Source: Armatimonadota bacterium (lineage in GTDB: Bacteria > Armatimonadota > Fervidibacteria > Fervidibacterales > Thermosaccharophagaceae). From it: 52,268 nucleotides of DNA. The stretch is from contig JANXAS010000015.1 in NCBI GenBank assembly GCA_025062195.1, forward strand, positions 1-52,268, in the 5' to 3' direction. Shown piece by piece: positions 35,821 to 44,855 of this stretch. A program made the position numbers and the translations under genes. Numbering within the stretch: the stretch's first letter is position 1; every line of letters starts with the position of its first letter. The notes beneath the pieces are model-generated. The model did no database searches and was not told where the DNA came from. It worked only from the letters and a program-made list of their open reading frames with translations.

Positions 35821-36615
35821 TACAACAGCAACATTGAAGAAGTCGGCTAACAATTCCTGCAGTATGGAACACACTGGAATTTATCAAAATGTGAAACGCT
35901 GAAATTGGACTGGATCTTATGGTGCAGAAATTTGAACTCCTTAGGCAACAACTCTGCTGTTGCAAGGTTGAACAAGTTTTGTGCCTTCATTAGCGCTGCC
36001 ACTTGTGTGCGACGGAATTAAACAACAGTTGTGGACAAACCACGATGCTACATAGGCAAGTTTTGCGCCCTAAAGTTTTACAGAGTGTTCCCGTTGTGTT
36101 CAAGTTAAGCCCGATGAATTTGAACATGGCTTTATGGCGGAGGTTTATTTTGAAAATGGTATTAGCTGAGTTTTATGGCACAAGAAGTTTAATGTGCTCT
36201 CGCTGTGTTAAAGTCAAGCCTAACAGGATTAAGGTGAATTTGCAGCGGTGGAGGGTTAATATCAAAAAATCAAGCCAAAAGTTGCCGTTGGAGGAGGACC
36301 CCTCAATGTCTGATAATATTCCTTATGTTGAATTACCTTTTCACAAAATTGACAATCAAATACCGGGTTTTTAAAAATTTTCGGCACAGCTGAGGGTGAA
36401 AACAGATAAGATAGCTGTCAAAAGTGATGACCGTAAACAATATTGGCTTTGTCACCTAATGGCTTTATCACCTATAAAAGTGAGATTTCGTTCTTTACCC
36501 CAAAATTTGCTGGCGCTCAGCCATTTATGCCGCTGACTTCAGCTAATAGTTGCTTTTGAAAACAATCATGCCAAATTCATTTGGCGGAAAATTCTATGCC
36601 GGTTAAGAGTCACAT

Positions 36616-36840
36616 GGAGGGCAAGCCTACTGGATTGCCGATTTTTCGTCCCATTTTTTTCGGTTGGGCAGTAGCCTGACCCTCCAATTGCAGCATGGTT
36701 CGTAGTGAACCATAAAGGGATAGCGTAATGGCGTTTTCAACGGCACTCCACTTCGTTTCGTGCCTTACTACAAACTGCCCCATTGGATTTTTTCGCTCAT
36801 TAGGTTTTTTCGGCTCGGCAGTAACCTCGCCCTCCAAAAC
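36616..36840. repeat. Dispersed repeat family A, copy 3, with internal duplications
   Basis: A motif near GGAGGGCAAGCCTACTG occurs at 36616-36632, inverted at 36669-36685 (14 of 17 paired), and again in the inverted sense at 36817-36835. A relative is present at window bases 104-121. 36742-36775 matches 57-85 through CTTCGT...GTGCCTTACTAC. The region can fold into a long hairpin. Confidence 0.55.
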
Positions 36841-37063
36841 AAACTCTGCATCCAAAACCTGCACCCAACTTGGCTTGATAGTGCAAAAAGCGAAGAATCT
36901 GATTATCTGTCAGGACAATGACGATATTCTTTGGGGATTGCTTCAAAAAGACAACAACCTCTTTGTTGTTCACTACCCACTAACGGTATAGAAATCGTCC
37001 GGTGGAAAATGATGCAAGTGGCTTAACAGTCACCTTATATCCGTTTGCAAAGCTCCTGCGCGA

Positions 37064-37119
37064 TCTAAAGGCGGCTCTCAAAAATTTTGCTGGCCATTAT
37101 GGGCTAAAGCCCATAGCAT
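37064..37119 (+). repeat. Dispersed repeat family B, copy 2
   Basis: Ungapped match to 20710-20765 at about 40 of 56 bases; shared core GGCCATTATGGGCTAAAG versus GCCACTATGGGCTGAAG, both flanked by TCTAAAGGC and ATAGCAT. Confidence 0.55.
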
Positions 37120-37137
37120 ATTTGTGAATGTGAAATG

Positions 37138-37180
37138 GTGTTCACCAACAACATTTGCAACAAGGAGCAGGTAGTCTTCC
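37138..37180 (-). repeat. Dispersed repeat family C, copy 2
   Basis: On the minus strand this reads GGAAGACTACCTGCTCC and then TTGCAAATGTTGTTGG, matching 29659-29701. It begins 18 bases after repeat B, so two families abut here. Confidence 0.5.
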
Positions 37181-37444
37181 GCTTAGTGACTCAAACGGGT
37201 ATGTGTAAGGCTGTTGTTGAAGGTTTTCGTTGGCGGGATGCCTATGCCACACAATATTTATTGAAAAGATTGCCTGCCGAAAACAGCGGACAGCTGCCCT
37301 ACCCCAAGCTGGATGAGTTTGCAAGCGTTGGCAAACAATGCTATGCTTAAACGGTTGGGCATTGAGGGGGGCTATCTTTGTGCAGTTGAAATAATTTGGG
37401 CGCTAAGCGTGTATGAGAAACCTCCCAAACTCTAATGCGAACAC

Positions 37445-38443
37445 ATGGTGGTGATGGAGATGGGTTTTCCAACTGTGCGAATGCGCAGGATGAGGCGGAA
37501 CAAGCTCATCAGGCGCATGGTTAGGGAGACACATTTGAGCGTGGATGATTTTGTGTATCCGATGTTTGTGCAGCATGGCGATGGCATCGTTCAAGAAGTG
37601 CCGTCAATGCCCGGAGTGTATCGCTATTCGGTGGACATGCTTTTAAAAGCTGTTGAAGAGGTTATTGAGCTTGGCATACCTGCTATATTGCTGTTTGGCA
37701 TCCCAGAACATAAGGATGAATTTGCAAGTGAGGCTTATGCCGAGGATGGAATCGTCCAAACCGCTGTGAGGCAAATAAAGGGGTCGTTCGGGGGCGACAT
37801 CGTCGTGATCACAGATGTGTGTTTGTGTGGTTATACCTCTCATGGGCACTGTGGGATTGTGTCGGAAGACGGCACCGTGTTAAACGATGCCACACTTGAC
37901 GTATTGGTGAAGGTCGCGCTTTCACATGCTGCCGCAGGTGCCGACATCGTTGCCCCGTCCGACATGATGGATGGGCGAATTAAAGCCATACGAAGCGCCC
38001 TTGATGGGGATGGATTTGAAAATGTGCTAATAATGTCTTATGCAGCGAAGATGGCATCCTCATTTTATGGACCTTTTAGAGAGGCTGCTGAGTCGGCACC
38101 GCAATTTGGCGATAGACGAAGCTATCAGATGGATTACGCAAACAGGCGTGAGGCAATGCGTGAACTCTCTCTTGATATTGAGGAAGGCGCCGACATCGTC
38201 ATGATTAAGCCAGCCCTCGCATACCTTGATGTCATTCATCAGGCAAGAAACCTTTTTGATGTCCCAATTGCAGCATACAATGTCAGTGGCGAATATGCGA
38301 TGGTAAAAGCTGCAGCTATGAACGGCTGGCTGAGTGAAAAAGATATCGCAATTGAGATTTTGACGGCGATAAAGCGCGCTGGTGCCGACATCATAATCAC
38401 CTACTTTGCTAAAGACGCAGCCAGTTGGCTTAGTGAGAGGTAA
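37445..38443 (+). CDS. hemB: Delta-aminolevulinic acid dehydratase (porphobilinogen synthase)
   Basis: A 332-residue enzyme that joins two aminolevulinate molecules in heme synthesis. The active-site lysines are K202 ([14 protein letters not shown]) and K255 ([11 protein letters not shown]). The zinc-site cysteines C126, C128 and C136 ([14 protein letters not shown]) are all present, so this is the zinc-dependent form. Length is normal. Start is ATG 37445 or ATG 37460; the latter follows GGTGATGGAG. hemL follows after 46 bases, so both belong to one heme operon using the C5 (glutamate) route. Confidence 0.95.
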   Translation: MVVMEMGFPTVRMRRMRRNKLIRRMVRETHLSVDDFVYPMFVQHGDGIVQEVPSMPGVYRYSVDMLLKAVEEVIELGIPAILLFGIPEHKDEFASEAYAEDGIVQTAVRQIKGSFGGDIVVITDVCLCGYTSHGHCGIVSEDGTVLNDATLDVLVKVALSHAAAGADIVAPSDMMDGRIKAIRSALDGDGFENVLIMSYAAKMASSFYGPFREAAESAPQFGDRRSYQMDYANRREAMRELSLDIEEGADIVMIKPALAYLDVIHQARNLFDVPIAAYNVSGEYAMVKAAAMNGWLSEKDIAIEILTAIKRAGADIIITYFAKDAASWLSER

Positions 38444-38489
38444 ACGAGGATAGAAGGAAGTCACGGCACTCGCGAGCGAGGTGAATGGG

Positions 38490-39785
38490 TTGAGGTTTGA
38501 CCGCTCAGAAATGCTTTTTAAGCGCGCAAAGGAACTCATACCCGGCGGCGTCAATTCACCTGTGCGCGCTTTCAAAGCGGTTGGTGGGACACCGCCGTTC
38601 ATAGCTTACGGTTTTGGCTCTCGGTTGGTTGATGTGGATGGAAACGAATTCATTGACTATGTTTGCTCATGGGGAGCTCTTATCTTGGGGCACGCTCATC
38701 CAGAAGTCGTGAGCGCTGTTAAGGCTACAATTGAGCGAGGCAGTTCATTTGGCGCCTCAACCGAAGCTGAAGTGACATTCGCAGAGATGCTTTGCGAGGC
38801 TATACCATCGGTTGAGATGGTGCGGCTCGTCAACTCCGGCACCGAGGCAGTGATGAGTGCAATAAGAGTTGCAAGGGCATTCACGGGACGCCAAAAAGTG
38901 ATCAAGTTCATCGGATGTTATCATGGGCATGTGGATTACCTTCTCGTCAAAGCCGGCTCTGGCATCGCCACATTTGCTGTGCCAGATAGCGCTGGCGTTC
39001 CAAGCGAGTTTGCATCATTGACGATTGCCCTACCCTACAACGACACGGATGCATTCGTTTCAACGATGCGACAATTCGGGAGCGAAATCGCCGCGGTGAT
39101 CGTTGAACCAGTTGCTGGCAACATGGGTGTTGTGTTGCCTAAGCACGGCTTCCTTGAAGCGCTGAGAGAAGAGACAGAAAGGTATAGATGCGTGCTCATC
39201 TTTGACGAAGTCATAACTGGCTTCAGGTTATGCTATGGCGGTGCACAAAATTTGTTCAATGTGACGCCTGACATAACTGTGCTTGGGAAAATCATTGGCG
39301 GTGGCTTTCCAATAGGCGCATACGGCGGGCGAAGGGAGTTGATGGAACTTGTAGCTCCACTTGGGAGTGTCTACCAAGCCGGAACACTCTCGGGCAATCC
39401 AATAGCAGTAGCAGCTGGCATTGCCACATTGAATGTCCTTAAGCGTGAGCAGCCATACGAAAAACTGAGCGAGTATTCAAAGGTTCTATCGCAGGCGCTA
39501 ATTGAGGCTGCAGCGAAGGCGAAGATTAAGTTGCATGTCAATTTCATCGGCTCAATGTTGACCCCGTTCTTTACGGACACAACAGTATCTAACTTTGACG
39601 ATGTTTCACGGTGCGATACAGGGCTTTATGCGCGCTTCTTTCACCAGATGCTTTCCCGAGGAGTTTATATGCCGCCCTCCCAATTTGAGGCGGCGTTCGT
39701 TTCAACAACTCATTCAGATGAGGATCTGGAACGCACAATTGAGGCAATCAACGAGGCATTAACGGCATGCACTGATAGCGCATAG
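38490..39785 (+). CDS. hemL: Glutamate-1-semialdehyde 2,1-aminomutase
   Basis: About 431 residues; PLP enzyme making 5-aminolevulinate. It opens with RFDRSEMLFKRAKELIPGGVNSPVRAF, contains the PLP-phosphate site and the lysine K267 in LGKIIGGGFPIGAYGG, and VQAGTLSGNPIAVAAG-type sequence (VYQAGTLSGNP). The frame opens at GTG 38481, but TTG 38490 lies five bases after GAGGTGA and starts exactly like relatives, so a TTG start is preferred. Same operon as hemB; converges on lysS with 43 bases between them. Confidence 0.95.
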   Translation: MRFDRSEMLFKRAKELIPGGVNSPVRAFKAVGGTPPFIAYGFGSRLVDVDGNEFIDYVCSWGALILGHAHPEVVSAVKATIERGSSFGASTEAEVTFAEMLCEAIPSVEMVRLVNSGTEAVMSAIRVARAFTGRQKVIKFIGCYHGHVDYLLVKAGSGIATFAVPDSAGVPSEFASLTIALPYNDTDAFVSTMRQFGSEIAAVIVEPVAGNMGVVLPKHGFLEALREETERYRCVLIFDEVITGFRLCYGGAQNLFNVTPDITVLGKIIGGGFPIGAYGGRRELMELVAPLGSVYQAGTLSGNPIAVAAGIATLNVLKREQPYEKLSEYSKVLSQALIEAAAKAKIKLHVNFIGSMLTPFFTDTTVSNFDDVSRCDTGLYARFFHQMLSRGVYMPPSQFEAAFVSTTHSDEDLERTIEAINEALTACTDSA

Positions 39786-39828
39786 ATGTGTGCATTCTAA
39801 AAGCTGTCAAATACCAACAGGGAAGCAT

Positions 39829-41289
39829 TTACTCGCTGCGCAGCAAAGGGAATAAGATGACATCCCTAATTGATGGTGAGTCAGTGAGGAGCATAACAAG
39901 CCTATCAACTCCAATTCCAAGCCCACCAGTTGGTGGCATACCATATTCAAGTGCTCTGACAAAGTCCCAATCCATTTGGTGTGCTTCCTCATCACCCGCT
40001 TCACGCCTTCTCATTTGCTCCTCAAAGCGCTCCCGTTGCTCAATTGGGTCGTTTAACTCAGAGAACGCATTTGCCACCTCAAGTCCGCCGATGAAGGCTT
40101 GGAAGCGCTCTGTGAGCGATGGGTCTTGTTGGCTACGCTTTGCCAAGGGTGATATCTCAACCGGGTAGCCGATCAAAAATGTCGGCTGGATAAGTTTTGG
40201 CGCAACTCGCTTCTTGAGAATTTCATCTATAATCCTACCTCTGTCATCTGTTGGCATAACTTCAAGTCCAAGCTCGTTTGCAGCAACTCTTGCCTCTTCA
40301 TCCGTGCATATAGCTGCAAAGTCAACGCCAGTGTGGTCAGATATTGCATCAAACAACTTTATACGAGCCCATGGTGGAGTTAAGTCAATCTCGTTGCCTT
40401 GATAGGTAAACTTTGGTGTGCCAAGCACCCTTACAGCCACATAGTGGATTAATTCCTCCGTCAGGCACATGATTGCCTCATAATCAACATAAGCCCAATA
40501 AACTTCCATCATTGTGAACTCCGGGTTGTGGCGCGGGCTTATCCCCTCATTTCTGAAGTTGCGCCCAATCTCATAAACCTTCTCAAAGCCGCCAACAATT
40601 AGGCGCTTAAGATATAACTCTGGAGCGATACGAAGGTATAAGTCCATGTCAAGGGCGTTGTGGTGCGTCACGAACGGTTTTGCAAGCGCTCCACCAGGTA
40701 TAGGGTGCATCATTGGTGTCTCAACTTCCATAAACCCTTGTGCGTCCATGAATTCTCGTATGGCGCGGATAATCTGCGTCCGCTTGATGAACACATCCCT
40801 TGAAGTTGGATTGGTGAGTAAATCAAGGTAGCGGTAGCGATAGCGTATCTCAACATCCTTTATGCCGTGCCACTTTTCCGGCATCGGTCTCAGCGCCTTA
40901 GCGAGCAAGGTAAACTCAATTACATCAACCGATATTTCTCCCCTCCTTGATTTGGTCAGTGTGCCGCATGCGCCTATGATATCGCCAACATCTAGATCAA
41001 CGAATTGCAAATAGCGTTCCTTGCCGAGCTGCTCCTCACGAGCCATGAGTTGTAACCTTCCGCTTGCGTCCTGCAAACTTGCAAACGAAATTCTGCCGTG
41101 ATGCCTAAGCGCCATCAGCCTTCCGGCAACACGCAAAGCCTGCCCTTCAAGTTCATCAAACCGCTCACGAAGTTCGGATAATGTGTGGGTGCGTGCATAT
41201 TGAGTGTGCGAATATGGGTCTATTCCACTCTCACGCAGTTGCTTCAGCTTCTTAAGCTGCGTCATGTATAGCTGCTCTTCGGGTGTCAT
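39829..41289 (-). CDS. lysS: Lysyl-tRNA synthetase, class II
   Basis: A 486-residue enzyme charging tRNA-Lys. An N-terminal OB-fold (VAGRLMALRHHGRISFASLQDASGRLQL) binds the anticodon. The class II core has motif 2 in GRNFRNEGISPRHNPEFTMME and motif 3 in GLGIGVDRLVMLLTDSPSIRDVILFP. Full length. Its GGTGAGGG ribosome site overlaps the stop codon of greA eight bases upstream, so the two are coupled. Confidence 0.96.
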   Translation of the reverse strand: MTPEEQLYMTQLKKLKQLRESGIDPYSHTQYARTHTLSELRERFDELEGQALRVAGRLMALRHHGRISFASLQDASGRLQLMAREEQLGKERYLQFVDLDVGDIIGACGTLTKSRRGEISVDVIEFTLLAKALRPMPEKWHGIKDVEIRYRYRYLDLLTNPTSRDVFIKRTQIIRAIREFMDAQGFMEVETPMMHPIPGGALAKPFVTHHNALDMDLYLRIAPELYLKRLIVGGFEKVYEIGRNFRNEGISPRHNPEFTMMEVYWAYVDYEAIMCLTEELIHYVAVRVLGTPKFTYQGNEIDLTPPWARIKLFDAISDHTGVDFAAICTDEEARVAANELGLEVMPTDDRGRIIDEILKKRVAPKLIQPTFLIGYPVEISPLAKRSQQDPSLTERFQAFIGGLEVANAFSELNDPIEQRERFEEQMRRREAGDEEAHQMDWDFVRALEYGMPPTGGLGIGVDRLVMLLTDSPSIRDVILFPLLRSE

Positions 41290-41297
41290 TCAATCCC

Positions 41298-41858
41298 TCA
41301 CCGTCCAAGCGCAACCACTTTGTAACGCTTCAACCCGACTGGCACCCTCACCTCAACGATATCGCCAACCCGCTTACCCATAAGGCGCTCACCAAGCGGA
41401 GATTCGTAGGAGATACGACCCTTTAGTGGATCAGCCTCAAATGGTCCAACGATTTGATATGTGACCCTCTTCTGTGTATCCAAGTCCTCAAGTTCAACTA
41501 TTGTCCCGAATCCAACCCTATCAGTGGGCACATATCTCTTTGGGACAACACGCACGAGGCGAAGTATCTCCTGTAGCTCTTGAATTCGCCCCTCAATCAG
41601 CGCTTGCTCCTTTTTAGCGTCGTCGTAATCCGAGTCCTCAATAAACTCGCCCATCCGCCTTGACTCCCTAATATCAGCAAGCACATGCTTTCGGTCATGC
41701 GAAAGCAACTTATGCAATTCCCCCTCAAGACTCTCCTTGCCCTCCTCAGTCATATAGATGACTTCGGGACTTGGCTCAAATTTGAAGACTTCTTCCCTTC
41801 GCCTCTTGCGTCTCTCCAAAGACTTTTGTTGCTTTCCCTTCATCGTCATCGGCTTCAC
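41298..41858 (-). CDS. greA: Transcription elongation factor GreA
   Basis: A 186-residue factor that rescues backtracked RNA polymerase. The coiled coil carries the acidic tip EFIEDSDYDDAKKEQA and GRIQELQEIL; the C-terminal domain ends GDIVEVRVPVGLKRYKVVAL. Relative to typical GreA (about 158 residues) it has a basic extension of about 30 residues (KGKQQKSLERRKRRREEVFK). Starts at 41858 or one of two nearby ATGs. Co-transcribed with lysS. Confidence 0.93.
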   Translation of the reverse strand: MKPMTMKGKQQKSLERRKRRREEVFKFEPSPEVIYMTEEGKESLEGELHKLLSHDRKHVLADIRESRRMGEFIEDSDYDDAKKEQALIEGRIQELQEILRLVRVVPKRYVPTDRVGFGTIVELEDLDTQKRVTYQIVGPFEADPLKGRISYESPLGERLMGKRVGDIVEVRVPVGLKRYKVVALGR

Positions 41859-42027
41859 CTTCCTTAGTCATTGCAAATTGAAAGTTGACTCATAATACCC
41901 TGAGATATCATCACAAGTGCTTCATCTGCCCGCAGGTAAAGCCTGCCAGCTGTTAGAGGACATCCCCAAAAAGATAAACAAAACCAATGACTTGAAAGGA
42001 GCATCTCTTTTGGGGTCACCACTATCC

Positions 42028-42056
42028 ATTATAGCCCGCCTTTGCTGTTGAATAAC
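42028..42056 (-). promoter_or_regulatory. Possible greA-lysS promoter
   Basis: On the minus strand a perfect TATAAT followed by GG lies at 42033-42028, about 170 bases before greA. The -35 region at the right distance is only GTTATT, so support rests on the -10 box. The leader contains a small hairpin GCAGG-CTTTA-CCTGC near 41936-41950. Confidence 0.35.
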
Positions 42057-42080
42057 ATTCGCGCTTAAAGTGAACGCACT

Positions 42081-42773
42081 TTAAACTCTAACTCCTCTGA
42101 CGGCGCTCATTATGACATGGCGAAGCTCCCTAACGCTCTCACTTATGCTCATACCTTTGACGAAAACGCTTGATGAGCCACCCACAAGTATGCGCGCTCC
42201 ATTCCGTATCATTATTGGCGCCAGTTCAAAACTAACATTGCCATCAACTTGAATGAAGGCGTTGCTGCCAAGCTGCTCAATCCGTTCTTTCACATCGGCG
42301 ATCTTCCTTACGGCTGCTGATACTGCCACCTGCCCTGAAAAGCCAGGGTTGACGGTCATAACAAGCACTCCGTCGGCATCTTCAAGCAAGTAATCAATAA
42401 CACATGGCGGTGTTGCAGGGTTAAGCGCAACGATTGCTGACACACCGGCATCTTTGACCTGCCTTATGGCGCGGTGCACATGTGGAGTGCTTTCAAAGTG
42501 GACCGAAATGAACTGAATGCCTATCTGCACAAACCTGTCAATGTAGCGCTCTGGCTCCTCAACCATCAGGTGAACATCAAACGGCAATTGAGTTATTTGG
42601 CGGAGCGAGCGCACTATATCAAAACCCATCGTCAGGTTTGGAACGAAGTGCCCATCCATAATGTCAAAGTGCAAGCCGTCAATGCCTGCAGATTCAAGTT
42701 CACGGATGTCACCCTCAAGGTTGCACCAGTTAGCGCACATCACCGATGCAAACACTTTTACTGATTCGCTCAT
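42081..42773 (-). CDS. rpe: Ribulose-phosphate 3-epimerase
   Basis: A 230-residue TIM-barrel enzyme interconverting ribulose and xylulose 5-phosphates. Metal and catalytic motifs: LHFDIMDGHFVPNLTMG, DVHLMVEEPERYI, VMTVNPGFSGQ and IQVDGNVS. It overlaps the upstream dehydrogenase by four bases (ATGA), so it is the last gene of a four-gene operon. That placement suggests a pathway-specific epimerase feeding a pentose 5-phosphate product into central metabolism. Confidence 0.92.
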   Translation of the reverse strand: MSESVKVFASVMCANWCNLEGDIRELESAGIDGLHFDIMDGHFVPNLTMGFDIVRSLRQITQLPFDVHLMVEEPERYIDRFVQIGIQFISVHFESTPHVHRAIRQVKDAGVSAIVALNPATPPCVIDYLLEDADGVLVMTVNPGFSGQVAVSAAVRKIADVKERIEQLGSNAFIQVDGNVSFELAPIMIRNGARILVGGSSSVFVKGMSISESVRELRHVIMSAVRGVRV

Positions 42774-43816
42774 GGTTGTATCACCACTTTCATTGCTTCT
42801 CGCTCCTCAACTGCTTTGATTGCCTTAAGCACATCCTCAAGTGCAAAATTGTGCGTAAAATAGCGCTCCGCTTTTATCCTGCCATCTGAGAGCAACTTTA
42901 AAGCCGCTTTGTGGTGCCTCGGAACACTACCATGAGAGCCGAAAATGAAAGCCTCCCTGTAGTGAATGAAGTTTGAGTCAAGCTCAATCTTCCTTGCACC
43001 CGGTGGCAAGCCAGCAAACAAGTTCACTCTGCCGCGATGAGCCACCATCTTTATCGCTTGCTCCTGTGCTTCCTCACTTGCACATGCAGTCAATATCACA
43101 TCCGAACCTTTGCCCTCTGTTTCTTCAAGCACCCTTTTAACTGGGTCTTCTTCGGAGGCGCACACAAACACATCCGCCGGTATTCCCATTTCAATCGCCA
43201 TTTGAAGGCGCTTTCTTGAGCGCTGTATTGCTATCACCTTGCCTGCACCAAGAGCTTTAGCCACTTCAATAAGCAGGCAGCCAACCGGACCAAGACCAAA
43301 GACAACCACCGTCTCACCCGGTGATAGGTTTGCAAGTTCATACGCATTCAGGCAACAGGCAAGCGGCTCTGCAAGTGTCGCAGCGATGTCGCTAACTCCA
43401 TCAGGAATGTGATGCACCGGTCCATACTTCATTGTTATCTCGTTGAGCAGGATGAATTCGGCAAAGCCACCTTGGAACTGATAACCGATGGCATAGTTGA
43501 TTGGGCAGTTGTTTCCAAGACCTCGTTTGCACATCTCACAAACCCCGCATGGCACATCAGCACCTATCGCCACTCTATCGCCAACTTTGAATTGCGTTAT
43601 CGCATCGCCAACCTTAACTACCTCGCCCGCTATTTCATGCCCAAGTATTGCTGGTGGGCGAACCCTCGGATTACCGTGATGAAAAATTCTCACATCCGAC
43701 CCACAAACCGCGCACGCCCTTACCCTAACAAGCATTTCCCACGGGAGATTCACCGATGGAGTTTCAACCTCCCTAACCTCCATCCTCCCCGGACCGAGAA
43801 ACAAAGCAGCCTTCAT
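42770..43816 (-). CDS. Zinc-binding medium-chain alcohol/polyol dehydrogenase
   Basis: About 348 residues. GHEIAGEVV plus the structural zinc cysteines in CGVCEMCKRGLGNNC, the catalytic CAVCGSDVRIF and the NAD motif VFGLGPVGCLLIEVAK place it in the threonine/sorbitol dehydrogenase group. The frame extends upstream to 43879, but ATG 43816 has AAGGGGTGA before it and starts MKAALFLGPG, as expected. It lies seven bases after the preceding dehydrogenase and overlaps rpe by four bases. Probably oxidises a polyol; substrate unknown. Confidence 0.87.
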   Translation of the reverse strand: MKAALFLGPGRMEVREVETPSVNLPWEMLVRVRACAVCGSDVRIFHHGNPRVRPPAILGHEIAGEVVKVGDAITQFKVGDRVAIGADVPCGVCEMCKRGLGNNCPINYAIGYQFQGGFAEFILLNEITMKYGPVHHIPDGVSDIAATLAEPLACCLNAYELANLSPGETVVVFGLGPVGCLLIEVAKALGAGKVIAIQRSRKRLQMAIEMGIPADVFVCASEEDPVKRVLEETEGKGSDVILTACASEEAQEQAIKMVAHRGRVNLFAGLPPGARKIELDSNFIHYREAFIFGSHGSVPRHHKAALKLLSDGRIKAERYFTHNFALEDVLKAIKAVEEREAMKVVIQP

Positions 43817-43823
43817 CAACCCA

Positions 43824-44849
43824 TCACCCCTTAAGCTGTGGGGAGCAAACGGCGAGCACTTTAATAGCTCGCAGTTCACCAGAGCTCAGCTTAACAAACG
43901 CCTCTGGGAGTTCTTCCAGGTTCACCCTATGCGTGATCAAAGGCTCAATTATTAAGTCACCGTTTGCCATCCAGTTTAAAACTTGGCTCCACTCAGGTTC
44001 CGGGACAGAGTTCCAACTGCCAACGATGCAAAGTTCACTGCGAAGCAATTTTGATAGAAGCATCCTCTCAACCGTTACATCGTCATGCGGGTTACCGAGC
44101 AAAAGTATGCGGCTTCGCTTATCGGCAGCCCTGAGCGCCATCGGAAATATGCTTGGTGCGCCGGCAGCATCAACGATGACATCAATCCTTCCAAGTTTGC
44201 CTTTGGCAATTTCCGTTTCGCTCACGCTCTTTGCCCAACCGTTCCTTTCGGCAACTTCCATCTTCCAATCAGCCACATCAAATACAAACACATTTTGTGA
44301 GCGCATCGCCTTGGCTATCTGGCAAACAAGTAGACCGACCGTGCCAGCACCAAAGACAAGCAAGTTTTCACCGCCTCTCAGTTCCGCTCTCGTTAATCCG
44401 TGCAATGCAACTGCAGCCGGTTCACTAAGCGCTGCATGCTCAACGCTTACCCCACTCGGTATCAGCACAAGGTTGGACGCAGGTGCTGCTGCAAACTCAG
44501 CGAACCCACCATCACTTCTTGAGCCAAGGTAATCGTAATTCTCGCAAAGGTTTAGCATATTATTTGCGCACTGCTCGCATTCACCACACGGTATGAGCGG
44601 ATACACTGCCACGGCTGTTCCAATAAGCGATTCATCAACGCCCTCACCTACACTTTCCACATACCCAGCGAATTCATGCCCAGGTATTATCGGGTGCCGA
44701 TATGCGCCTGTTTCCATCACCCTTGGGATGTCAGAGCCACATATACCGCACGCGGCAACGCGAACAAGCACTTCACCATATTTTGGACTTGGTATTGGAA
44801 CATCTCGGACATCAAATTTGCTTGGCGCATCAAGCAAAAAAGCCCTCAC
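43824..44849 (-). CDS. Zinc-binding polyol-phosphate dehydrogenase-like protein
   Basis: A 341-residue medium-chain dehydrogenase. The catalytic zinc region is CGICGSDIPRV with GHEFAGYVESVGEGV; the structural zinc cysteines are CGECEQCANNMLNLC; the NAD motif is VFGAGTVGLLVCQIAK. It resembles galactitol-1-phosphate 5-dehydrogenases most, but that is a family-level guess. It starts six bases after the isomerase gene, forming the second gene of the operon. The presence of two distinct dehydrogenases in one operon suggests two successive or stereospecific oxidations. Confidence 0.86.
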   Translation of the reverse strand: MRAFLLDAPSKFDVRDVPIPSPKYGEVLVRVAACGICGSDIPRVMETGAYRHPIIPGHEFAGYVESVGEGVDESLIGTAVAVYPLIPCGECEQCANNMLNLCENYDYLGSRSDGGFAEFAAAPASNLVLIPSGVSVEHAALSEPAAVALHGLTRAELRGGENLLVFGAGTVGLLVCQIAKAMRSQNVFVFDVADWKMEVAERNGWAKSVSETEIAKGKLGRIDVIVDAAGAPSIFPMALRAADKRSRILLLGNPHDDVTVERMLLSKLLRSELCIVGSWNSVPEPEWSQVLNWMANGDLIIEPLITHRVNLEELPEAFVKLSSGELRAIKVLAVCSPQLKG

Positions 44850-44855
44850 AGCTTT

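Larger units (their letters stand above)
35821..37444. other. 1.6-kb gene-poor region with clustered repeats
   Basis: No convincing gene. The longest frame (36003-36374) has no family match and looks accidental. At least three repeat types are present: family A motifs at 36616-36840, a family B copy at 37064-37119 and a family C copy at 37138-37180. 36487-36502 (TTCTTTACCCCAAAATTTGC) resembles the terminal arm of family A. This is the main repeat sink of the window. Confidence 0.55.

Noticed and set aside
36003-36374. 123-codon open frame in the repeat-rich region
   Set aside because: No recognisable product or ribosome site; composition typical of a chance frame.
37135-37350. 71-codon frame overlapping repeat C
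   Set aside because: Only its first codons share sequence with the other repeat copy, in a different frame context, so a conserved peptide is not supported.
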